64,000 bases of DNA. Source: Nodosilinea sp. PGN35 (GTDB taxonomy: Bacteria; Cyanobacteriota; Cyanobacteriia; Phormidesmidales; Phormidesmidaceae). The notes under the pieces are model-generated. The model worked only from the letters and a program-made list of their open reading frames with translations. It was not told where the DNA came from and made no database searches. Every line of letters starts with the position of its first letter. Position 1 is the first letter of the stretch. The position numbers and the translations under genes were made by a program. Below are positions 38,464 to 46,762 of this stretch, piece after piece. The stretch lies in contig NZ_JAQKQJ010000017.1 in assembly GCF_029109325.1 (NCBI RefSeq), positions 1 to 64,000 on the forward strand, read 5' to 3'.

Positions 38464-39036
38464 CTAGGGTTCAGCGATGTAGCGATCCCACCAGCGATTG
38501 AGGGGATAATACAGAGCCGGAGCCCAAAGACTGCTCAAAATAGCAGAGCTGAGCGCCACCCGCTGATGGTACATCCAGATTCTGCCCAGGGGTGGATACA
38601 GTGAATTGGCCGACAACAGCTGGTCAAGACTGATTTGCAGGGCCAGCACCGTTTCTGCAATGACCGCCATGGCAAACACAATCAGCGCCACTGACACAAT
38701 GTCTTCTTGCAAGTAGCGCTGCTTTTGCAGGCGTGCGGTTAGTACCCCAACTACAATCAGGCTGAGGGTATGGGTTGGGTTGGGCGATGTCATAGCATCT
38801 TGCAGCAGGCCCAGCACGAGCCCGGCTAGGGCCGCCTCCCACTGGGTGCGTTTAATGCTCCAGGCTACGACCCAAATCAGCAGCCAGTGGGGCGCTACCC
38901 CCAGCAGTTCCATGCCCGGTATGCGGCTGGGCAACAGCAGCAGACAAACCAGAACCGATGCGACTGTTACCAGGCTGTTGATCACCCAGGGCTGCCGCCA
39001 GAGGGGCAGTGACGATGCCCTTACCCCTAAGGTCAT
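38464..39036 (-). CDS. mreD: Rod shape-determining protein MreD
   Basis: A 190-residue membrane protein with about five hydrophobic helices. It is recognised by position directly after mreC and by the MreD-like pattern (PHWLLIWVVAWSI, GLVLGLLQDAMTS). It works with MreB, MreC, RodA and PBP2 in lateral wall synthesis. It overlaps the mreC stop by four bases. Sequence conservation in this family is weak, so the call rests heavily on the operon. Confidence 0.85.
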   Translation of the reverse strand: MTLGVRASSLPLWRQPWVINSLVTVASVLVCLLLLPSRIPGMELLGVAPHWLLIWVVAWSIKRTQWEAALAGLVLGLLQDAMTSPNPTHTLSLIVVGVLTARLQKQRYLQEDIVSVALIVFAMAVIAETVLALQISLDQLLSANSLYPPLGRIWMYHQRVALSSAILSSLWAPALYYPLNRWWDRYIAEP

Positions 39037-39857
39037 GGCTGGGCTCCGTCGCTGTTTTCAGGGAGCACGCCATTCTCAGGGGTTGCCCCCGGCAGCACGG
39101 GCGAGTCTACCGTCTCCTGCGGTTCGAAGGGATGCACGATGGCCCACTCCAGTATGGACAGGGGCGATGACAGCTGAATCACCGCTTCTGGAGCCGGGCT
39201 CTTGGTTAGATCGATCGATTCAATGCGCCCGATGGGAATGTCCTGGGGAAACAGGCGGCTGTAGGAGGACGTGACAATTACGTCACCAGCCTTAACATCG
39301 GGCAGTTTTTCAAAAAACTCCATGATTACCCGATTGTTAGATTGGCCCCTCACCACCCCCATGGCCCGGCTGCGGCTGACCTTGGCCCCCACCCGACTGG
39401 TGGGGTCGCTAATCAACAGCACCCGCGCCGTGCTGGGAGAGACCGCCACTACTCGGCCAATGAGGCCGCCAGGCCCCGTCACCACATGCCCAACGGCTAC
39501 ATCGTCACGGCCACCCCGGTTGAGAATAACGTGCTGCCACCAGTGGTCAGCCCCCCGCCCGATTACCGTTGCCCGCACCCCGTCGAGGGGGGTGGCTGCT
39601 TCGTAGTCGCTGAGAGTTTGCAGGGCTCGATTCTGGTTCTCTAGCTCCACAATGCGCTGTTGCAGCTCGAGAATGTAGCTGTTCTCAAACTGCTGCTCGC
39701 GGCTCATGCCCGGCTGTAGGGGCCGGGTCAACCAGTGATAGGTTTCATAAATAACGGCACCATCATTGGCCCGCATAAGCCAGGCTGTGGAAATGGCCAG
39801 GGTAACCATTCCCGCTTTAAGCGCATGACGTGTCCACCAGCGGCGTAGGGCAAACAT
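39033..39857 (-). CDS. mreC: Rod shape-determining protein MreC
   Basis: A 274-residue bitopic protein. There is one N-terminal helix (about 13-30), a coiled coil (about 55-85, QQFENSYILELQQRIVELENQNRAL) and the beta-domain with GATVIGRGADHWWQHVILNRGGRDDVAVGHVV-like MreC motifs and VISTSPSTARVLLISDP-type strands. It links MreB to periplasmic wall enzymes. The C-terminus is Pro/Glu-rich. It is the middle gene of mreBCD. Confidence 0.93.
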   Translation of the reverse strand: MFALRRWWTRHALKAGMVTLAISTAWLMRANDGAVIYETYHWLTRPLQPGMSREQQFENSYILELQQRIVELENQNRALQTLSDYEAATPLDGVRATVIGRGADHWWQHVILNRGGRDDVAVGHVVTGPGGLIGRVVAVSPSTARVLLISDPTSRVGAKVSRSRAMGVVRGQSNNRVIMEFFEKLPDVKAGDVIVTSSYSRLFPQDIPIGRIESIDLTKSPAPEAVIQLSSPLSILEWAIVHPFEPQETVDSPVLPGATPENGVLPENSDGAQP

Positions 39858-39890
39858 AAATTCTGGGTAGATGACGACTCTGGGAATGCC

Positions 39891-40925
39891 CTACAGGCTC
39901 GATCGCCCGCTGAAAACTCGGCCCATCTGGCTGAAGTTTTCGAGTACTCGGCCCGTACCCAGCACTACACAGCTGAGGGGGTCTGCCGCCACATGCACCA
40001 AAATGCCGGTTTCATGGCTGATGAGCGTGTCTAGCCCCTTGAGCAGTGCCCCACCCCCGGCCAGCATAATGCCGCGATCGATGATGTCAGCGGCCAGTTC
40101 CGGCGGAGTGCGCTCCAGGGTGCGCTTGACGGCTTCGACAATCACCGAAAGCGGTTCGGCCATGCTCTCGCGAATCTCGGCACTCTTGACTGTTACCGTG
40201 CGGGGCAGCCCCGAGAGCAGGTGGAGACCCCGCACATCCATAGCGATTTCGTGGTCATCGGGATTGGGGTAGGCTGAGCCAATGGTAATTTTGATCTCCT
40301 CGGCGGTGCGCTCCCCGACCACGAGGTTGTGCACCTTTTTCATGTAGCTAGAAATGGCCTCGCTGAGTTCGTCGCCCGCCACCCGTACCGACTCGCTCAG
40401 CACAGTGCCCTGCAAGCTCAGCACGGCTACTTCAGTGGTGCCGCCGCCGATGTCTACAATCATGTTGCCGGTGGGTTCGGCTACGGGCAGACCGGCCCCA
40501 ATGGCGGCAGCTACGGGCTCATCGATCAAATACACCGTGCGGGCTCCAGCCTGCTGGGCGGCATCCATCACGGCGCGGCGCTCAACGCCGGTTACTCCGC
40601 TGGGAATGCCAATGACGATGCGGGGCGACACCAGGGTGCGGCCTTCGTGCACCTGACGAATAAAGTGCTTGAGCATTAGCTCGGCGGTGTCAAAGTCGGC
40701 AATTACACCGTCTCTCAGGGGGCGCAGCGCCACGACGTTGCCAGGGGTACGGCCCAGCATGCGCTTAGCTTCTTCCCCAACCGCCAGGGGTTTCTTTTCG
40801 ACTTGATCAATGGCCACTACGGAGGGCTCTTGCAGCACCACCCCTTTACCAGAGACGTACACCAGAGTATTGGCCGTACCGAGGTCAATACCCATATCGC
40901 GAGAAAATCTGTCGAAGAAAGCCAC
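39891..40925 (-). CDS. mreB: Rod shape-determining protein MreB
   Basis: MreB is the bacterial actin that organises wall growth. The 344-residue product contains DMGIDLGTANTLVY (phosphate 1), VIADFDTAELMLKHFI, IGIPSGVTGVERRAV, GNMIVDIGGGTTEVAVLSL (phosphate 2) and IMLAGGGALLKGLD (adenosine). I chose GTG 40925, giving VAFFDRFSRD where cyanobacterial MreB usually starts; TTG 40931 with AGGGG nearby is possible. mreC begins about 34 bases after its end. Confidence 0.96.
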   Translation of the reverse strand: MAFFDRFSRDMGIDLGTANTLVYVSGKGVVLQEPSVVAIDQVEKKPLAVGEEAKRMLGRTPGNVVALRPLRDGVIADFDTAELMLKHFIRQVHEGRTLVSPRIVIGIPSGVTGVERRAVMDAAQQAGARTVYLIDEPVAAAIGAGLPVAEPTGNMIVDIGGGTTEVAVLSLQGTVLSESVRVAGDELSEAISSYMKKVHNLVVGERTAEEIKITIGSAYPNPDDHEIAMDVRGLHLLSGLPRTVTVKSAEIRESMAEPLSVIVEAVKRTLERTPPELAADIIDRGIMLAGGGALLKGLDTLISHETGILVHVAADPLSCVVLGTGRVLENFSQMGRVFSGRSSL

Positions 40926-41261
40926 AGGCAATAACGCCCCTACATCAAGAAAAGACAGTGAACCAATGCTAAGGCATGCCCCTAGGGGCCAACATTGACA
41001 TCGAAGTGGATTCTATTACGTTTCGTATCGATGCGTCTAGCAAGAAAATATATATCGGTTAAGGGATAGTCGCGGTGTCGGCTGCCAGGCGTCTCAGCAC
41101 TCCGCAGCGTGGGCCTTGGGGGGTGACGGTGACTCTGCCCCAGGTCAATGCTGCACAGCCTGCCCCATGACGTTTTCCATGGGTGGTGAGTTCCTGACGG
41201 ATGCCTGACGGATGCTCGGGGTTTCGCCTACAATGCTGGGGCAAGTGTTGGGTAAGCAGTC
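40926..41261. other. Divergent promoter region of mreB and ssb
   Basis: This 336-base gap contains AT-rich stretches near 41040-41062 (AGAAAATATATATCGG) and a TTGACA at 40995-41000 without a well-spaced -10. I see no gene I can defend; the short minus frame at 41059-41244 has no convincing protein character. Confidence 0.4.
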
Positions 41262-41621
41262 ATGACGATCAATGTGGTCACTCTGGTGGGCCGAGTTGGC
41301 GCTGATCCAGAGGTTAAATATTTTGAGTCGGGTACGGTGGTGTGCAACCTGACCCTGGCGGTGCGACGGCGCTCGAGCCGAGATGACAAGCCCGACTGGT
41401 TTAACCTCGAGCTGTGGGGCAAGAACGCTGAAGTGGCGGCTAACTACGTGCGCAAGGGCAGCCTAATCGGCATCAGCGGTGCCCTCAAACTAGATCACTG
41501 GCAGGATCGCTCCAGCGGGGCGGCCCGCTCGAAACCGGTGGTGCGGGTAGATAGGCTGGATTTACTCGGCTCGCGACGAGATAATGAGTCGGCGATGAAC
41601 TACAGCGACGATGAGTTTTAG
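41262..41621 (+). CDS. ssb: Single-stranded DNA-binding protein
   Basis: A 119-residue OB-fold SSB. It starts MTINVVTLVGRVGADPEVKYFESG, continues with NLTLAVRR and FNLELWGKNAEVAANYVRKGSLIGISG, and ends in the short acidic tip (NYSDDEF) used to recruit partners. The C-terminal linker is very short, as in the small cyanobacterial SSBs. It is transcribed divergently from mreB. Confidence 0.93.
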   Translation: MTINVVTLVGRVGADPEVKYFESGTVVCNLTLAVRRRSSRDDKPDWFNLELWGKNAEVAANYVRKGSLIGISGALKLDHWQDRSSGAARSKPVVRVDRLDLLGSRRDNESAMNYSDDEF

Positions 41622-41674
41622 CCGATATTTGATGTATTCAAATATTTGACCATTCGCGTCTAGGGCGAACGTTT

Positions 41675-41881
41675 TTAGGGGGCAGCGGGGCCAACTTCCT
41701 CAAGCCAGTCAAAAATCTGGCTGAGCTGCTCTGTGCTGACTAGACCGTACTGCCAAAGCGCCATGGGGAGCAAGTTGGTGGTCTGACCAGCTTTGCGCAA
41801 TCCCATGGCGATCGCCTCAGAGGACACGGCCAGTTCGCTCTGAAGGAATTCAATTAGCTGCTTTTGGCGTTGCGAGGGCAT
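41675..41881 (-). CDS. DUF2949 small protein
   Basis: A 68-residue protein with SQRQKQLIEFLQSELAVS near the start and LLPMALWQYGLVSTEQLSQIFDWLEEV, which match the cyanobacterial DUF2949 family (function unknown). It is all-helical and soluble. It is convergent with ssb. A short stretch at 41645-41680 with GCGAACGTTTTT may be a decayed palindromic repeat or terminator. Confidence 0.8.
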   Translation of the reverse strand: MPSQRQKQLIEFLQSELAVSSEAIAMGLRKAGQTTNLLPMALWQYGLVSTEQLSQIFDWLEEVGPAAP

Positions 41882-41973
41882 AGAGGTGAGGGCAGGGAAT
41901 GGTTAGCCAATACTATAGCGGCTCTGCCTCGACCCTGCCTCTGCCCTCGGGAAGCTGCTGACTCAACCGGGCT

Positions 41974-42405
41974 CTACCGTTCGGGGCGGCTTTCTAGATA
42001 GTTGGCCAGTCGGGTGAGGGTGTCGTTGAGCTTTTCTTCTACGGTTGGTTCAGGGTCGGCAGCGGCCCGTCTCAGCTTTAGCCGCTCGAAGGCGCGGATA
42101 ATGAAGTAGAGCACTAGGGCAATGATCAAAAAATCGACGACGGTACCCAAAAAGCTGCCCAGGCGAATGCCGGGACCGACTACAGCTTCGCGCCAGTCAG
42201 TCCCGGCTCCGGCCAGCAGCGGGTTGATGACGGCAGGCATCAGAATATCTTCAACTAGGGACGAAATGACCGCCCCAAAGGCGCTGCCGATAATCACGGC
42301 GATCGCCAGATCGACAACATTACCCTTCAGGGCAAACTCTCTAAAGTCGTCCCAAAAACTGCGGGCACGGGCGCGGGTACGTCGTCCACTCATGCCGTTG
42401 GCCAT
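41974..42405 (-). CDS. mscL: Large-conductance mechanosensitive channel
   Basis: A 143-residue MscL that opens under membrane tension to release solutes at hypo-osmotic shock. FREFALKGNVVDLAIAVIIGSAFGAVISSLVEDILMP is the conserved N-terminal helix and TM1. TM2 is at about 88-110 (FLGTVVDFLIIALVLYFII), followed by a charged C-terminal bundle helix. A 15-residue basic extension precedes the usual start. Confidence 0.95.
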   Translation of the reverse strand: MANGMSGRRTRARARSFWDDFREFALKGNVVDLAIAVIIGSAFGAVISSLVEDILMPAVINPLLAGAGTDWREAVVGPGIRLGSFLGTVVDFLIIALVLYFIIRAFERLKLRRAAADPEPTVEEKLNDTLTRLANYLESRPER

Positions 42406-43031
42406 AGATCCTAGCTCCTCACAGGGCGAACACAGCTAAACATCAATACAATGCTTTAATACAGTACACCGCATTTATAAAGAAGCTCTAAAGAAACCGT
42501 AGACCTATCCCAGTCCAAATTTCCCCAGCCCAAAACGGGCCGTTGACATCTCCTTGCTCCGCTTAACGGTAGGGCATCGGCAAAGAGCTATTGCCCCGAG
42601 CCCGACGCATCAACGTCCTCAATGGCCGTCAATCTGGGCCAGCAGTCGGGCTCAATAGCTTAAAGTAGCGTTAACCCCATCCGGGCTGAGAGAACCTTAA
42701 AATTGCGGCGTCCTCTGGGCGTAGCGCTGTGCCGCGCGGCAGTCAATTTAAGCCGCTATTGTAGGGGGGTGTCTGCGGACGAAGTCGAAGGTTGGGTTCA
42801 ACGGCCACCTCTTTGAAAGACAATTTCTGTCAACGACATGTTTGGGAAAAGGGCGCTGGTGTGGGCTCCTTCCCCGACGGCGGCCAAGGGCCAGCGATAG
42901 GCGATCGCTCTTATCCTATTTTGCTGAGGCCAGGCTGTATGTTTGGCCACCCTTTTTGTAGCGGTGGCCGTCCTATCTTAAACTGCACCTCAGGACGTTA
43001 GTGAATCCGGTTGAGACCGAGGAGTGACAGG
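42406..43031. other. Long gap upstream of pgi with one large hairpin
   Basis: No gene is found in 626 bases. 42586-42660 can fold as AGCTATTG and AGCCCGAC pairing with GTCGGGCT and CAATAGCT across a 38-base loop, with a five-base bulge. It could be a non-coding RNA or a terminator, but no promoter or T-tract marks it clearly. Confidence 0.4.
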
Positions 43032-44621
43032 ATGGATGCAGCCGCCCTCTGGCAACGCTACAAAGACTGGCTCTATTACCACGAAGGTCTGGGCTTTTAC
43101 CTGGATGTCAGCCGCATGGGTTTCGATGACGCCTTTGTGGCCGCCATGGAGCCCCGCTTTGAGCGGGCCTTTGCCGATATGGCCGCCCTAGAAGCTGGGG
43201 CGATCGCCAACCCCGACGAAGACCGCATGGTGGGCCACTACTGGCTGCGCGACGCCGACCTGGCCCCCACCCCCGAGCTCAAGCAGGACATTCTCGAAAC
43301 CCTGACCAGCATTGAGCAATTTGCCAGTCAGGTGCGCACCGGGGGCATCTACCCCCCTGGCCGGGAACGGTTTACCGACGTGCTCTCGATTGGCATCGGC
43401 GGCTCGGCGTTGGGGCCACAGTTTGTTGCCCAGGCCCTGGGGCCTGACTTTCCGCCATTGGACATTCACTTCATCGACAACACCGACCCCGAGGGCATCG
43501 ATCGCATTTTGGCCCGCCTCGAAGACAAGCTGCCCACCACCCTGGTGATTGTCACCTCTAAATCGGGGGGCACCGCCGAAACCCGCAACGGCATGGTGGA
43601 AGTGCGTACCCGATTTGAGCAGCGGGGGCTGAACTTTCCCAAACAGGCCGTCGCCGTCACCGGGCGGGGCAGCAAACTCGAGCAGCAGGCCCTTGGTGAA
43701 GGCTGGCTGACCACGTTTCCCATGCGCGACTGGGTGGGGGGCCGCACCTCCGAGCTATCAGCGGTGGGTCTGCTGCCAGCGGCTCTGCAAAACATCAGCA
43801 TTCGCTCTATTTTGGGCGGTGCCAGAGAGATGGATGCCGCCACCCGCGTGCCTGAGCTGCGCCGCAACCCCGCCGCGCTCATCGCCCTGGCCTGGTACTA
43901 CGCGGGCAACGGCAAGGGCGAAAAAGACATGGTGGTGCTGCCCTACAAAGACAGCCTGCTGCTGTTTAGCCGCTACCTGCAGCAGCTGGTGATGGAGTCG
44001 CTGGGCAAAGAGAAAGACCTGGATGGCAACCTGGTCTACCAGGGCATCGCCGTCTACGGCAACAAGGGCTCCACCGACCAGCACGCCTACGTGCAGCAGC
44101 TGCGCGAGGGCGTGGCCAGCTTCTTTGTCACTTTTATTGAGGTGCTCAAAGACCGCACTGGCGACTCGGTGGAGATGGAGCCCGGTGCCACCAGCGGCGA
44201 TTTTCTGTTTGGCTTTTTGCAGGGCACCCGCAAAGCCCTCTACGAAAACCAGCGCCAGTCCATCACCCTGACCATCCCCGAGGTCAATGCCCACACCGTG
44301 GGGGCGCTGATCGCGCTGTACGAGCGGGCGGTGGGCTTCTACGCGTCGCTGGTAAATATCAACGCCTACCACCAGCCCGGCGTTGAAGCGGGCAAACTGG
44401 CGGCTTCGGGGGTACTCGATCTGCAACAGGCGGTGGTCAATGCTCTGGCCCAAAGCGCCCAGCCCCTGAGCCTGAATGAGCTGGCTGCCGCCGCTGGAGC
44501 CCCCGACCAGGTGGAGACTATCTATGCGATCGCCCGCCACCTCCACGCCAACCAGCGCAGTCTGGTGATCCACGGCAACCCCGGCCACCCCGAGGCGATC
44601 AAGATTGCGGCCCTGCGGTGA
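43032..44621 (+). CDS. pgi: Glucose-6-phosphate isomerase
   Basis: Pgi interconverts glucose-6-P and fructose-6-P in glycolysis and the photosynthetic sugar-phosphate pool. The 529-residue product has LSIGIGGSALGPQFVA, VTSKSGGTAETRNGM, GGRTSELSAVGLLPA, GNKGSTDQHAYVQQLREG and the C-terminal His/Lys region ALYERAVGFYASLVNINAYHQPGVEAGK. Length is normal for cyanobacteria. The ATG at 43032 follows AGGAG by seven bases; the frame extends to 43011. Confidence 0.96.
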   Translation: MDAAALWQRYKDWLYYHEGLGFYLDVSRMGFDDAFVAAMEPRFERAFADMAALEAGAIANPDEDRMVGHYWLRDADLAPTPELKQDILETLTSIEQFASQVRTGGIYPPGRERFTDVLSIGIGGSALGPQFVAQALGPDFPPLDIHFIDNTDPEGIDRILARLEDKLPTTLVIVTSKSGGTAETRNGMVEVRTRFEQRGLNFPKQAVAVTGRGSKLEQQALGEGWLTTFPMRDWVGGRTSELSAVGLLPAALQNISIRSILGGAREMDAATRVPELRRNPAALIALAWYYAGNGKGEKDMVVLPYKDSLLLFSRYLQQLVMESLGKEKDLDGNLVYQGIAVYGNKGSTDQHAYVQQLREGVASFFVTFIEVLKDRTGDSVEMEPGATSGDFLFGFLQGTRKALYENQRQSITLTIPEVNAHTVGALIALYERAVGFYASLVNINAYHQPGVEAGKLAASGVLDLQQAVVNALAQSAQPLSLNELAAAAGAPDQVETIYAIARHLHANQRSLVIHGNPGHPEAIKIAALR

Positions 44622-44661
44622 GGCGTGAGGGAGTGGATGGGTGGGGAGTGGATGGGTGGGG

Positions 44662-44720
44662 AGTTTTGAGTTTTGAGTTTTGAATTAATTCCTTCAACCA
44701 TCAATCTAAAACTCAAAACT
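44662..44720. terminator. A/T-rich inverted repeat between convergent genes
   Basis: AGTTTTGAGTTTT (44662-44674) and its exact reverse complement (44708-44720) lie between the pgi stop and the convergent exported-protein gene. This is the third member of the AAAACTCAAAA repeat group in this window. Confidence 0.55.
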
Positions 44721-44768
44721 AAGCACTTAAAACTTCTCTTCTTCCCTCACCCCCTACTCCCTACCCCC

Positions 44769-45257
44769 TCAATCCGGGATCCACACGTAGGGACTACCAG
44801 AGACCGTCACCCCTTCCGCCTTAGAGAAGCGCACGACCACCAGGCGCGAGCTGTCGCGGCCCAGGTCGAGGTAGCCGCTGGCCCAGACATCGGAGCGCAC
44901 CACGCCGGTAATTTCGAGCCGGTAGCCGCCGGGGGGCAAGTAGAGGGTTTCCTGACGATCGAAGTTGTGGGGACGATACACCAGGCGGTTGTTGAGATAG
45001 ACCGAGCCCCACTCAGTGCCGCGGGCGTCGAACTCAACCCGCACCTGTTCGGTTTCTGGGATCGGACGCGGGTAGGGCAAAATGATGATTGAGGGCTGGC
45101 GAAGAATGTTGGGCGACTGGCGAATAATTACGCGCTGGCGAGAGCGAACCACGCGGTCTGACTGCCCTGGACTGCTGTCTTGGGCCTGGGCGATCGGTGC
45201 CCAGGGCAGCGTTACAGCGACGGCTAGACCCCAGACAAGCCTCACCCAGCGCGGCAT
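44769..45257 (-). CDS. Exported hypothetical protein
   Basis: A 162-residue protein with a clear signal peptide (MPRWVRLVWGLAVAVTLPWAPIAQA, cleavage about 25). A beta-rich mature part contains RVEFDARGTEWGSVYLNNRLVY and LYLPPGGYRLEITGV, which looks like a small PEGA-like or carbohydrate-binding beta sandwich. ATG 45257 is chosen because the frame upstream (to 45443) is not protein-like and the signal peptide starts here. Its function is unknown. Confidence 0.7.
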   Translation of the reverse strand: MPRWVRLVWGLAVAVTLPWAPIAQAQDSSPGQSDRVVRSRQRVIIRQSPNILRQPSIIILPYPRPIPETEQVRVEFDARGTEWGSVYLNNRLVYRPHNFDRQETLYLPPGGYRLEITGVVRSDVWASGYLDLGRDSSRLVVVRFSKAEGVTVSGSPYVWIPD

Positions 45258-45635
45258 CGCCCCCCCATCGCCGGGTTTTGACCTCGGCCTGCGGTGAGCC
45301 TCTCCCCTGTGCCTGTCCACCACTGTCCGATTCCTCCGCTCAACTCGCAGTCTTTTAGATATCAATACTAGTGGCTGCTCCTCCAAACTCTGAGCAGCCT
45401 GTGCCGCTCCGCCAACCGGCGGGTAGATATCCACACCCCTCAACCGCTGCCCAGTCTAGTAAAGTTGGCTAAAATCTGAGAAAGGAAAGCAGCTTCCCCA
45501 GATTTAGCCGCTCAGCTGGCTCTGATGTTTAATTGGGCTGAGCGATGGTCAAAGACCGGCCCAGGAGGGCCATCGCCCTGATCGGGGCACCTAAATCTAT
45601 TTTGCCAAATCTGTTTTGTTGAAGAGGATAGGGCT
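45258..45635. other. Gap with second copy of the dtd-type palindrome
   Basis: No gene is seen. 45541-45577 repeats the 37-bp palindrome found inside dtd (AGCGATGG...CCATCGC). The remainder is the divergent promoter region of the exported protein and the Bax-inhibitor-like gene; no individual promoter is convincing. Confidence 0.5.
45541..45577. repeat. 37-bp palindromic repeat (copy 2 of 2)
   Basis: It differs from the dtd copy (24512-24548) at only two positions and has the same 7-8 bp inverted ends. It is intergenic here, 58 bases before a TTG-started gene. Confidence 0.75.
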
Positions 45636-46361
45636 TTGAGTAATACGAGCAATTTTCGTGAAGCTATCAGCAAGGCCAGGGGGCAAAGCCTGGTCGGTCC
45701 CAACGTTGTCAAAAACGCCCTGCCCTTTGTCGGTGGCGGGCTGATTTTGACCGCCTTGGGCTCCTTTGGCGGCCTCAGCGTGATGGCCAGCAACCCGACC
45801 ATCTTTATGCCCACCTTTTGGGTGGCGTTCATTGCCCAAATAGCACTGTTTTTTGTGGCGATGAACGTCGCTGCTAAGGGCAACAACAGCACCGCGCTAC
45901 CCCTGCTGGCCACCTATAGCCTGCTCACTGGCTACACCCTCAGCGGCCTGCTGGCCGTTGCCCTGGGTACGGCTGGAGTTGGCGTTACCGGCATTGGGGC
46001 CGCCGCCTTGGCCTGCGGGGTTGTGTTTATTGCCGCTCGGCAAATTGGCTCCAACCTCTCAGAAGAGGATGGCCTTGCCCTGACCAAAACCGTTGGCGTC
46101 GGCATTGTAGCCGTGCTGCTGGCGGTGGTTGGGCAGTTCATCTTTGCGCTGTTTGGCGGCCCCATTCCCCAGTTCCTCGACATTGCCATCTCTGGCCTTG
46201 GCGTACTGGTATTTTGCGGTGCTTCGGTGGTCGATTTCTTTGTTTTGCCCCGCACCTACAAAGACGAGCAGTACCTGTCGGCGGCGCTGTCGATGTACCT
46301 CACCTACATCAACCTGTTTGTTTTCATTCTGCGTCTGCTGATTGCCATCAACCGCGATTAG
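45636..46361 (+). CDS. Bax inhibitor-1/YccA-like membrane protein
   Basis: A 241-residue protein with seven hydrophobic helices (from about residue 30 to 238) of the BI-1/YccA type (TMBIM superfamily), which act as calcium-leak channels or FtsH modulators elsewhere. LPLLATYSLLTGYTLSGLL, SVVDFFVLPRTYKDEQY and SMYLTYINLFVFILRLL are typical. No ATG is near the start; TTG 45636 preceded by GAGGAT fits best, an unusual start. A good terminator follows. Confidence 0.82.
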   Translation: MSNTSNFREAISKARGQSLVGPNVVKNALPFVGGGLILTALGSFGGLSVMASNPTIFMPTFWVAFIAQIALFFVAMNVAAKGNNSTALPLLATYSLLTGYTLSGLLAVALGTAGVGVTGIGAAALACGVVFIAARQIGSNLSEEDGLALTKTVGVGIVAVLLAVVGQFIFALFGGPIPQFLDIAISGLGVLVFCGASVVDFFVLPRTYKDEQYLSAALSMYLTYINLFVFILRLLIAINRD

Positions 46362-46395
46362 GCGACGCTGTGCATTGAGACAGCCTGAATGGCAC

Positions 46396-46430
46396 GCAGC
46401 CCCAAGGCTAATGGCTTTGGGGCTGCTGCA
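46396..46430 (+). terminator. Terminator of the Bax-inhibitor-like gene
   Basis: GCAGCCCCAA (46396-46405) pairs perfectly with TTGGGGCTGC (46417-46426), loop 11 bases, followed by TGCATTTA. Downstream, 46431-46612 shows no gene. Confidence 0.65.
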
Positions 46431-46612
46431 TTTAAACCCAAAATCACGCCAATGGCGCTAAAAACTTTGGCCTGGGGCAGGTGCAGGATGGCTCGCCCCC
46501 CAGGCTGTCTAGGGCAGTTCTGAGGGAGGTGTAAAAGCTCCCCAGGGCACCAGCTCCGCTAAAAACTGCCTTTCGCGCCCCTTCCTTCCTATACTGATAC
46601 CTTGGTAACTGT

Positions 46613-46712
46613 TATAGCGGCCAGTCCGGTTGAGACATTGTCTAGATGCACGTTCAAACGTTTGAACGCCTCGGCGGTTTTTGGTGTCTTAACCAGCGTG
46701 ACCATGACTATA
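46613..46712. repeat. MITE-like element upstream of gatA
   Basis: A 100-bp copy: TATAGCGGCCAGTCCGG...TTGAGACA at the left, GTCTTAACC...GTGACCATGACTATA at the right, centre ACGTTCAAACGTTTGAACG. Orientation is the same as at 5120-5223. It ends 50 bases before the gatA ATG and may carry or displace gatA promoter sequences. Confidence 0.8.
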
Positions 46713-46762
46713 CCTTTCGTTGCCCCAGCTCAGGTTTACCCGGATCAGTTTTAAGGAGTCCC

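Noticed and set aside
41059..41244. 61-codon minus-strand ORF between mreB and ssb
   Set aside because: No recognisable motif, no ribosome-binding site and composition like shadow frames.
46646..46762. N-terminal extension of gatA
   Set aside because: The extra 39 residues are translated from the palindromic element and its flank; ATG 46763 has a strong ribosome-binding site and matches GatA.
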